From an uncultured Clostridia bacterium (GTDB lineage: Bacteria > Bacillota > Clostridia > Christensenellales > Aristaeellaceae): a stretch of DNA of 5,121 nucleotides. How positions within the stretch are numbered: the stretch's first letter is position 1; every line of letters starts with the position of its first letter. A program made the position numbers and the translations under genes. Positions 1 to 5,058 of this stretch are shown piece after piece. The DNA is taken from the NCBI GenBank assembly GCA_934647305.1, contig CAKUFI010000122.1, positions 1-5,121 on the forward strand, read 5' to 3'. The notes below the pieces were generated by a model that was not told where the DNA came from, ran no database searches, and saw nothing but the letters and a program-made list of their open reading frames with translations.

Positions 1-12
1 TCAATGAAGCAC

Positions 13-46
13 TTTGATAGCATCCCCTGATAGCTTTTTGATAGCA
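13..46. repeat. Short direct repeat, tttgatagca twice plus a partial copy
   Basis: The 10-mer tttgatagca occurs at 13-22 and again at 37-46, with a shorter copy, tgatagc, at 28-34 between them. Three copies of TGATAGC within 34 bases is more than chance would suggest. It may be a protein-binding iteron, or simply the tail of a gene or repeat lying to the left. The left boundary of the window prevents a decision. Confidence 0.4.
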
Positions 47-133
47 GAAAGTCGGATACCCCATAGGATTGGGATAATAGGTATCAAATAAAACCAAATG
101 GAATCAAACGGTCTATACAAAAAAGTTTAGAGT

Positions 134-170
134 GCGTTTCCACTTGGCGAGTGGGAATAACCAAAAACGC
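134..170. other. Imperfect hairpin upstream of the terminator
   Basis: The arms gcgttt (134-139) and aaacgc (165-170) pair on the outside. Inside them ttccact pairs with agtgggaa apart from one bulged base. No T-run follows directly, so it is not a classical terminator by itself. It may be part of the 3' end of a transcript arriving from the left, or a remnant of the hairpin-rich repeats seen elsewhere in the window. Confidence 0.35.
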
Positions 171-174
171 TTTT

Positions 175-212
175 CCCCGCGAGCGCCGTTTTTGCGCCCT
201 GCGGGGATTTTT
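175..212 (+). terminator. Probable rho-independent terminator of an upstream gene
   Basis: ccccgc (175-180) pairs with gcgggg (201-206). An inner gcgc/gcgc pairing (183-186 with 194-197) closes a T-rich loop. The stem is followed by A and five Ts (208-212). This fits an intrinsic terminator for rightward transcription entering from the left, before the new promoter near 249-277. The internal loop between the two stems makes the call moderate. Confidence 0.5.
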
Positions 213-248
213 GCGCGCTTTTTATGGGCTGGGCGGGCCTGTCCGCGC

Positions 249-277
249 TTGAAAAAGTCCCCGGACTCTGGTATACT
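249..277 (+). promoter_or_regulatory. Sigma-70-type promoter with extended -10 for the EEP hydrolase gene
   Basis: The -35 box is TTGAAA (249-254). A 17-base spacer leads to the -10 box TATACT (272-277), preceded by TGG, which makes it an extended -10 element. Transcription would start near 284 and give a leader of about 38 bases before the ATG at 322. The spacer contains a small inverted repeat, agtcc/ggact (256-267), that could bind a regulator. Confidence 0.75.
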
Positions 278-321
278 CTGGGTGCGACGCAATGCTTTTC
301 TGCATGAAAGGAGAAACAACC

Positions 322-1170
322 ATGCTGATTTTATCGAACAACCAGTGGAAATGCGACGGCAACTGCCCTGCCTGGGCCGCGAAGGGCGAGGACTGCTCCG
401 CCGAGGCGCGCGTGAAGGGCCTGGTGCGGGCCTACCGGCAGATTGCGCCGGACGTGCTGGGCATTCAGGAGGCCTCGGTGCGGATGAATACCCTGCTGAT
501 GGAGCAGATGGCCTGCTTTGAAAAGGACGGCCAGACGCTGAGATACGAGCTGATTACCGGCGGCGACACGCCCCTTCTCTATCGGCCCGATAAGCTGCTG
601 CTGATCGAGAGCGGCTTCTTCCGGTATTCGGAGGAGGTGCCCGGCTTCGAGGGCAGCTTCAACAACCACGAGACCAAGTCCTATGCCTTCGGCGTGTTCG
701 AGGAGCGCGCGACCGGCCGCCGCTTCGCCGTGATGAGCACGCACCTGTGGTGGAAGTCCTCGAGACCCGGCGCGGAAAACTATCAGGCGCACTCCGCCGA
801 GGCGCGCGCCTATCAGATCCGGCTGGCACTGACCCGCCTGGAGGAGGTCACGGCAAAATACGCCTGCCCGGGCGTGCTGGTGGGCGACCTGAACGCGGCG
901 ATGGGCAGCCTGTGCCTGAACACTGCGGAGGAAATGGGCTGGGTGGACGCGCACGAGCTGGCGACCGGCCGGCGCAGCAACACCCGAGGGCATCATCCCT
1001 GCGGCTCCAGCGGATATTCCCGCGCCGAGGCGGGGACGTTTGAGCAGGCCATCGACCACATCCTGGTGCGCAGGGACGGCGGGCTGGTCATCGGCGACTA
1101 CCTGCGGCTGGAGGACGAGTGGTTCGATTGCATTTCCGACCACTATCCGCTTTACATCACCTTCGCCTGA
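322..1170 (+). CDS. Endonuclease/exonuclease/phosphatase (EEP) family hydrolase
   Basis: This is a 282-residue metal-dependent phosphoesterase of the EEP fold, the superfamily that includes DNase I, exonuclease III, CCR4-type nucleases and inositol-phosphate or sphingomyelin hydrolases. The family signature is complete. N6 lies in the first strand, followed by Q49-E50 (GIQEA), the catalytic H141 in STHLWW, GDLNA with D189 and N191, D245-H246 in IDHIL, and the terminal S272-D273-H274 in ISDHYPL. No signal peptide or membrane segment is visible, so it probably acts in the cytoplasm. The ATG at 322 is chosen over the in-frame ATG at 292 because a good ribosome binding site (aaaggag, 307-313) sits just upstream. 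The upstream ATG at 292 has no such site. A promoter lies at 249-277. The acetyltransferase frame begins three bases after the stop, suggesting co-transcription. The substrate (nucleic acid, phospholipid or sugar phosphate) cannot be decided from the sequence. Confidence 0.9.
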   Translation: MLILSNNQWKCDGNCPAWAAKGEDCSAEARVKGLVRAYRQIAPDVLGIQEASVRMNTLLMEQMACFEKDGQTLRYELITGGDTPLLYRPDKLLLIESGFFRYSEEVPGFEGSFNNHETKSYAFGVFEERATGRRFAVMSTHLWWKSSRPGAENYQAHSAEARAYQIRLALTRLEEVTAKYACPGVLVGDLNAAMGSLCLNTAEEMGWVDAHELATGRRSNTRGHHPCGSSGYSRAEAGTFEQAIDHILVRRDGGLVIGDYLRLEDEWFDCISDHYPLYITFA

Positions 1171-1173
1171 GCG

Positions 1174-1700
1174 ATGGAGGCGAAGGGTATTCGAATTGAG
1201 CGCCTGAATTCCGACAATTTCGGCCCGTGCTCGCTGGACCGATTCGTGCGCACGCAGCCGGTGACCGAGGTCTGGCGGCGCAGTCCGGAGGGCTATCGCC
1301 TGGTGCGGCAGCCGTTCGTCGACGACTGGTCGCCCGAGCGCAAGCGCGAAAAGGCGTGCGAGCTTCTTTCGCCGGGCTGCACGGTCTATGGGGCGTTCAT
1401 TGAGGGGCGAGTGGTCGGGTTTGTGCAGCTGAACGACGCGCTGAACGGCGGCCGCATGATCGTCGAGAGCCTGCATGTGTCCCGCGAGTTCAGGCATCGC
1501 GGCCTGGGTGCGCGCTGTTTGAACGGGCGTTGGGAGAGGCGCGGGCGCGCGGAGCGAGCTGCCTGTACATCTCCGCCTGCAGCTCAAGGGAAACCATCGC
1601 CTTCTACCGTGCGATGGGCTGCGTTCCGGCCGATCCGGTCATTCCGGAGCTGGCTGAGGAGGAACCGTTCGACCTGCAGCTGACCAGGCCGGCAGGCTGA
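1174..1700 (+). pseudogene. GNAT-family N-acetyltransferase, frameshifted
   Basis: This frame encodes a GNAT-fold acyltransferase, which transfers acetyl from acetyl-CoA to an amine. The beta-strand reading VESLHVS and the acetyl-CoA-binding loop RHRGLGAR (R107-R114) are typical. Immediately after R114 (base 1515) the open frame loses similarity and ends at 1683. From 1518 the frame one base back continues the family pattern: FERAL, then SCLYISACSS, then FYRAMGC, ending at TGA 1698-1700. Adding one base (for example cgc-ctg-ttt instead of cgc-tg-ttt) restores a continuous protein of about 175 residues, so the gene is either recently broken or affected by a sequence error. The ATG at 1174 follows the hydrolase stop by three bases and has no ribosome binding site of its own, so it would rely on coupling. 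A ggagg lies inside the frame at 1176-1180, eight bases before an ATT codon at 1189, where the family-like segment IRIERL starts. The acceptor substrate is unknown. Confidence 0.85.
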
Positions 1701-1706
1701 GCCTGC
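1692..1706. other. Small hairpin centred on the acetyltransferase stop codon
   Basis: gcaggc (1692-1697) and gcctgc (1701-1706) are perfect complements, and the loop is exactly the TGA stop codon of the restored acetyltransferase frame. No T-tract follows, so it is not an intrinsic terminator. It may protect the 3' end of the message or be coincidental in GC-rich DNA. Confidence 0.4.
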
Positions 1707-1734
1707 ACCCGGTTGCTGCCGCCGGTTCTAACAC

Positions 1735-2158
1735 GACTTCGGGAAGCATAAATTGAAGTTCCCGAAGTCTGCGCTTCCAAACCCCTCCGCCTGCTTCGCG
1801 GGCAGCTCCCCTGAAAGGGGAGCTCAGACTGTCAAAAAACTCGGGAGAGCTCGAGAGGGCCGCAGCCCTTTCGAACTTTCAATCGTGCCCAGCGGCGTGT
1901 ACGGTGGGCACGGGGCGATTTTTGCGCCGGAAAATCTTTGATTTTTAGCGGAGACTGGTGAGGGTGGCAGGGAGGCTGAAAACCCTTTGGGTTTTCAGGT
2001 TTCGCCCTTGGCGAAACTGCCGACGGCTCAAATCGTAGATTTGAGGCGCGGCACCTGGCCGGGGAGCTTGCTTCCCCGTCCACCAGCTTGTCAAAACTTT
2101 TTTGACAAGCTGATCCCCCGGAGATTCTCCGGGGGATAATTTTGCCCTTGGGGGAAAA
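1735..2158. repeat. Chain of short hairpins in gene-free DNA (probable composite intergenic repeat)
   Basis: This stretch fills most of the 510-bp gap between two genes and has no convincing coding frame. It is almost entirely inverted repeats. They are at 1735-1769 (11-bp arms, 13-base loop), 1789-1803 (6 bp, one wobble), 1804-1824 (9 bp), 1851-1874 (10 bp, one wobble, 4-base loop), 1884-1912 (8 bp, 13-base loop), 1931-1945 (6 bp), 1976-1998 (10 bp), 1999-2017 (8 bp), 2018-2053 (outer 5 bp, inner 8 bp at 2027-2045), 2060-2078 (6 bp), 2084-2112 (13 bp), 2113-2137 (11 bp) and an imperfect one at 2140-2158. Most have exactly three loop bases and several touch with no spacer. The arm sequences all differ, so this is not a tandem repeat or a CRISPR array. 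It resembles the hairpin-rich intergenic repeats I associate with gut Clostridia genomes. That comparison is from memory and unconfirmed. No run of Ts follows the stems, so they are poor terminators. Confidence 0.75.
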
Positions 2159-2180
2159 TGACGGGCGCATAGCGGCGTGC

Positions 2181-2198
2181 CGGTGCCTTATCGCACCG
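2181..2198 (-). other. Hairpin just downstream of the sugar reductase gene
   Basis: cggtgc (2181-2186) pairs with gcaccg (2193-2198) around a six-base loop, 12 bases past the stop codon of the leftward gene. It lacks a T-tract, so termination here is doubtful. It could mark the 3' end of that transcript by blocking exonucleases. Confidence 0.35.
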
Positions 2199-2210
2199 CG
2201 CGCTGGCCCT

Positions 2211-3065
2211 TTACCTGTGCAGGCGGTAATCCCTGGCCAGGCGCGCGATACCTTCCGCGGTCGTGTCGAAGGAAACGCCGCACGCGCGCAGCTTTTCGCC
2301 CGAGACGGCCAGGCCGCGGTCAGTTCCCTGTTCGTCGGGCAGGATCAGCTCGTCCACGCGGCTGCCCAGGCCCAGCTCCCGCAGGAAGACGCGCGCCGTC
2401 TCGTACATGCTCAGGCTGTTTTCACTGCCGAAGTTATACGATCCGCCCGGAAGCTCGGCCGCCTGCTCGAGCAGCTGCGCGACCTGGCGCACGTAGGTGA
2501 CAGAGCGCACCTCGCGGGTCGAAAAGCGCATCGGGCGGTTGGCCAGCGCGCCGCGCAGCAGGTTCACCGCCAGATTGCCCCGCACGCCCAGGTTCCAGCC
2601 GGGCAGATCGTACATCCACGTCGCGCGCAGGCACACCGCGTCCGGGCAGATTTCAAGCGCCCGAAGCTCGCCCTCCAGCTTGTGCCGGCCGTAGGTGTTG
2701 CCGGGGTTCGCCTGCGCTTCGCGGTAGGGGCCGGCAAAGGCGCAGCCGGTGTAGACCTGATCCGAGCTGAAGGAGAGCAGCTTTGCGCCGGTCTGAGCTG
2801 CGCCCTTGGCCATCCATTCGGTCAGAAGCACGTTCGCGCGGAAGGAACGCTCCGGGTACTGCTCGCTCTCGGTCACGTCCGACACCGCCGCCGCGTGCAC
2901 GATCACGTCCGGCCTGACCTGCCTGATGACCTCGAGCACCGCCTGCTCGTCCGCCTCGCGCAGCATGCCGGAGGGGAATACCTCCACCTGCCACGTCTCC
3001 CTGTACATCTCCCGCACGCGCGCCCCCACGAAGCCGCCCGCGCCGCTGATCAGCATTTTTTTCAT
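2211..3065 (-). CDS. RmlD-like NAD(P)-dependent sugar-nucleotide reductase (extended SDR family)
   Basis: This is a 284-residue extended short-chain dehydrogenase/reductase, closest in pattern to dTDP-4-dehydrorhamnose reductase (RmlD). RmlD reduces dTDP-4-keto-6-deoxy-L-mannose to dTDP-L-rhamnose in cell-surface polysaccharide synthesis. The nucleotide-binding motif SGAGGFVG (7-14) starts the Rossmann fold. RPDVIVHAAA (51-60), the active-site segment SSDQVYTG (100-107) and the catalytic YGRHK (Y125, K129) follow in the expected order. Length matches RmlD proteins, which are usually 280-300 residues. The start is fixed by aggagg on the minus strand (3075-3080), nine bases before the ATG, and a promoter lies at 3112-3140. 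No rmlA, rmlB or rmlC is adjacent, so rhamnose synthesis is not demonstrated. A related NAD-dependent epimerase/reductase of unknown substrate is equally possible. It is transcribed divergently from the NifU-like operon. Confidence 0.85.
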   Translation of the reverse strand: MKKMLISGAGGFVGARVREMYRETWQVEVFPSGMLREADEQAVLEVIRQVRPDVIVHAAAVSDVTESEQYPERSFRANVLLTEWMAKGAAQTGAKLLSFSSDQVYTGCAFAGPYREAQANPGNTYGRHKLEGELRALEICPDAVCLRATWMYDLPGWNLGVRGNLAVNLLRGALANRPMRFSTREVRSVTYVRQVAQLLEQAAELPGGSYNFGSENSLSMYETARVFLRELGLGSRVDELILPDEQGTDRGLAVSGEKLRACGVSFDTTAEGIARLARDYRLHR

Positions 3066-3111
3066 CGAAAAAGTCCTCCTGTGCGCTCAAAAAAGATGCA
3101 TTTCTCCCTTC

Positions 3112-3140
3112 ATGATAGCATCTCCGCGGCAAAAAAGCAA
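3112..3140 (-). promoter_or_regulatory. Promoter of the RmlD-like gene (leftward)
   Basis: Read on the minus strand, the -35 box TTGCTT (3140-3135) is separated by 17 bases from the -10 box TATCAT (3117-3112). TGC directly precedes the -10 box and makes an extended -10 element. Transcription would begin near 3105, giving a leader of about 40 bases before the start codon at 3065. Confidence 0.65.
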
Positions 3141-3198
3141 TGGATGCGGCGCATTCAATAATTTTTGATCGATACATGTAAAAAATCGCGCAAGTACC

Positions 3199-3226
3199 TT
3201 ATTTTCCGGCCGGAATGTGGTATAAT
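3199..3226 (+). promoter_or_regulatory. Promoter of the NifU-like/GGGtGRT operon
   Basis: A consensus TATAAT (3221-3226) preceded by TGG forms a strong extended -10 element. The best -35 candidate, TTATTT (3199-3204), is weak with a 16-base spacer, which suggests dependence on the extended -10 or on an activator. Transcription would start near 3233, and the message has a short leader with gggagg at 3247-3252, eight bases before the ATG. Confidence 0.75.
3204..3215. promoter_or_regulatory. Perfect 12-bp palindrome in the operon promoter (candidate operator)
   Basis: ttccggccggaa is its own reverse complement. It lies between the -35 and -10 positions of the NifU-like operon promoter, where a dimeric repressor would block RNA polymerase. 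It could equally be bound by an activator that compensates for the weak -35 box. The regulator is unknown and not encoded in the window. Confidence 0.5.
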
Positions 3227-3260
3227 AGATCGTACAAACCTGTAAAGGGAGGAAAGACAT

Positions 3261-3962
3261 ATGCAGTATACTCGCGAAGTTGAGGAAATGGTATGCGTGG
3301 CTAAGGGTCCCAACCATGGCCCCGCGCCGATTCCCGAAGAGGGCAAATGGGTTCAGGCCAAGGAGATCAAGGACATCTCCGGCTACACCCACGGCGTTGG
3401 CTGGTGCGCTCCGCAGCAGGGCGCCTGCAAGCTGAGCCTGAACGTGAAGAACGGCGTCATCGAAGAGGCGCTGGTGGAGACCATCGGCTGCTCCGGCATG
3501 ACCCACTCCGCCGCCATGGCCAGTGAGATCCTGCCCGGCAAGACCATCCTGGAGGCGCTGAACACCGACCTGGTGTGCGACGCCATCAACACCGCGATGC
3601 GCGAGCTGTTCCTGCAGATCGTGTACGGCCGCACCCAGTCCGCTTTCTCGGACGACGGTCTGCGCATCGGCGCCGGCCTGGAAGACCTGGGCAAGGGCCT
3701 TCGCTCCATGGTGGGTACCATGTACGGCACCAAGGCAAAGGGCACCCGTTATCTGGAAATGACCGAAGGCTACGTGCTCAAGCTGGCCCTGGACAAGGAC
3801 GAGCAGGTGTGCGGCTATCAGTTCCTGTCCCTGGGCAAGATGATGGACGCCATCAAGAAGGGCATGACCCCCAACGAAGCCTATGAGAAGAACATCGGCA
3901 CCTATGGTCGCTTCAAGGCCGAGGACGGCGCGGTCAAGTGGATTGATCCGCGTAAAGAGTAA
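3261..3962 (+). CDS. NifU/IscU-like iron-sulfur scaffold protein, atypical, with C-terminal extension
   Basis: This 233-residue protein has an N-terminal region resembling the IscU/NifU scaffold that assembles Fe-S clusters. CKLSLNVKNGVIEEA (56-70) leads into ETIGCSGMTHSAAMASEI (73-90) and LPGKTILEAL (91-100), matching the scaffold pattern in which a Cys follows TxG and is followed by small residues and GKT. C77 corresponds to the second conserved scaffold cysteine. The usual Cys-Gly-Asp of the first site is absent: C49 and C56 lie nearby instead. The usual HC of the third site is not recognisable, although C106 is a possible substitute. Residues from about 130 to 233 form an extension (VGTMYGTKAKGTRYLEM, then GMTPNEAYEKNIGTYGRF) beyond the normal scaffold of about 130 residues. 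The start has an excellent ribosome binding site at 3247-3252. It is the first gene of a two-gene operon with the GGGtGRT gene. An Fe-S role is inferred; direct cluster binding is not shown. Confidence 0.85.
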   Translation: MQYTREVEEMVCVAKGPNHGPAPIPEEGKWVQAKEIKDISGYTHGVGWCAPQQGACKLSLNVKNGVIEEALVETIGCSGMTHSAAMASEILPGKTILEALNTDLVCDAINTAMRELFLQIVYGRTQSAFSDDGLRIGAGLEDLGKGLRSMVGTMYGTKAKGTRYLEMTEGYVLKLALDKDEQVCGYQFLSLGKMMDAIKKGMTPNEAYEKNIGTYGRFKAEDGAVKWIDPRKE

Positions 3963-3979
3963 GTAGGAGGTGCGCACAA

Positions 3980-4996
3980 ATGGCTCTGTTTGAGAATTTC
4001 GAAGGACGCTGGCCCCAGCTTCAGCCCGTGCTTGAGAAGTACGGCTTCAAGGATTTCGAAGAAGTCAAGGCCTTTAACAATGCCCGCGGCGTGGACGCGT
4101 ACAAGATCGTCGAGTCCACCCAGCCCATCTGCTTTGAAAACGTGAAGTGGGCCTATGAACTGGGCGCCGCCATCGCCTTCAAGGAGGGCGTGAAGACCGC
4201 CGCTGACGCTGCCAGGTGCATTGGCCGCGGCCTGCAGGCCTTCTGCATCCCCGGCTCCGTCGCCGACCAGCGTCAGGTTGGTATCGGCCACGGCAACCTG
4301 GGCGCGATGCTGCTGGACGAGGAGACCGAGTGCTTCGCCTTCCTGGCCGGCCACGAGTCCTTCGCCGCCGCTGAGGGCGCCATCAAGATCGCCCTGAACG
4401 CCAACAAGGTCCGCAAAAAGCCCCTGCGCGTCATCCTGAACGGCCTGGGCAAGGACGCCGCCATGATCATCAGCCGCATCAACGGCTTCACCTACGTGCA
4501 GACCAAGTATGACTACCTGTCCGCCGACGTGAAGGAAGACCATGCGCTGACCATCGTGAACAGGACCGCCTACTCCACCGGCGAGCGCGCCAAGGTCAAC
4601 TGCTACGGCGCCGACGACGTGCGCGAGGGCGTGGCCATTATGTGGCACGAGAATGCCGACGTGTCCATCACTGGCAACTCCACCAACCCCACCCGCTTCC
4701 AGCACCCGGTCGCGGGCACCTATAAGAAGGAACGCTGGGAGGCCGGCAAGAAGTACTTCTCCGTCGCTTCCGGCGGCGGCACCGGCCGTACCCTGCATCC
4801 CGACAACATGGCCGCCGGCCCTGCCTCCTACGGCATGACCGACACCATGGGCCGCATGCACTCTGACGCTCAGTTCGCCGGTTCCTCCTCCGTGCCTGCG
4901 CACGTGGAGATGATGGGCTTCCTGGGCGCCGGCAACAACCCCATGGTCGGCATGACCGTGGCCGTGGCTGTTGCTGTGGCGATGGCTTCCAAGTAA
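3980..4996 (+). CDS. GGGtGRT-family protein, function unknown
   Basis: This 338-residue protein carries the motif that names its family, GGGTGRT, at 265-271, followed by LHPDNMAAGPASYGMTDTMG (272-291). It is a full-length member. I know of no established biochemical function. Other visible features are a Gly/His-rich segment QRQVGIGHGNLGAM (97-110), AGHESFAAAEGAI (123-135), VILNGLGKDAAMIISRING (151-169), and a C-terminal run of alternating Val and Ala (TVAVAVAVAMA, 326-336). The C-terminal run is too short and too close to the end to call a membrane helix with confidence. Cysteines are at 51, 80, 89, 118 and 208, so cluster or thiol chemistry is possible. No signal peptide is seen. The gene has its own strong site taggagg (3964-3970) and starts 17 bases after the NifU-like stop. 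An intrinsic terminator follows. Tight pairing with the scaffold-like protein suggests the two act together, by inference only. Confidence 0.9.
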   Translation: MALFENFEGRWPQLQPVLEKYGFKDFEEVKAFNNARGVDAYKIVESTQPICFENVKWAYELGAAIAFKEGVKTAADAARCIGRGLQAFCIPGSVADQRQVGIGHGNLGAMLLDEETECFAFLAGHESFAAAEGAIKIALNANKVRKKPLRVILNGLGKDAAMIISRINGFTYVQTKYDYLSADVKEDHALTIVNRTAYSTGERAKVNCYGADDVREGVAIMWHENADVSITGNSTNPTRFQHPVAGTYKKERWEAGKKYFSVASGGGTGRTLHPDNMAAGPASYGMTDTMGRMHSDAQFAGSSSVPAHVEMMGFLGAGNNPMVGMTVAVAVAVAMASK

Positions 4997-5011
4997 TTCA
5001 TCCCGCAAACG

Positions 5012-5045
5012 AAGAGAGGTCTTTAAAAGGCCTCTCTTTTTCTTT
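5012..5045 (+). terminator. Rho-independent terminator of the NifU-like/GGGtGRT operon
   Basis: aagagaggtctt (5012-5023) pairs with aaggcctctctt (5027-5038), giving a 12-bp stem with one G-U pair and a three-base loop. The sequence continues as Ts interrupted by one C (5037-5045). It starts 15 bases after the stop codon at 4996, so the operon most likely ends here with two genes. Confidence 0.9.
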
Positions 5046-5058
5046 ATACATTGAAGTG

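Noticed and set aside
134..212. Integron attC-like recombination site
   Set aside because: The core-site arms expected of attC sites are not visible and there is no integrase. A hairpin plus intrinsic terminator is a simpler reading.
331..1587. Long open frame (418 codons) on the minus strand
   Set aside because: It lies opposite the EEP hydrolase and the GNAT gene, both of which have clear family motifs. Its product is rich in Arg, Ala and Gly without recognisable domains, as expected of a shadow frame in GC-rich DNA.
2084..2137. Strong stems as intrinsic terminators of the RmlD-like gene
   Set aside because: Neither stem is followed by a T-run on the minus strand, and both lie 70 or more bases past the stop codon, within the longer hairpin chain.
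1735..2158. CRISPR array
   Set aside because: The hairpins have different sequences and lengths. There is no constant repeat with regular spacers and no cas gene.
1753..2170. Small open frames on both strands in the intergenic region (62 and 112 codons)
   Set aside because: They run through the hairpin chain, lack ribosome binding sites and encode low-complexity products. The inverted repeats explain the sequence better.
2142..3161. Open frame of 339 codons on the plus strand
   Set aside because: It is antisense to the RmlD-like gene, whose Rossmann and YxxxK motifs and ribosome binding site are convincing. The plus-strand product shows no domain and has biased His/Arg/Ala composition.
4955..4990. 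C-terminal transmembrane helix in the GGGtGRT protein
   Set aside because: The alternating Val/Ala run is only about 11 residues and ends at the C-terminus, too short for a confident membrane span. It fits a buried beta-strand or helix better.
3902..5008. Open frame of 368 codons on the minus strand
   Set aside because: It mirrors the GGGtGRT gene. The product is a Gly/His/Val-rich shadow with no motif, and no good ribosome binding site was noted.
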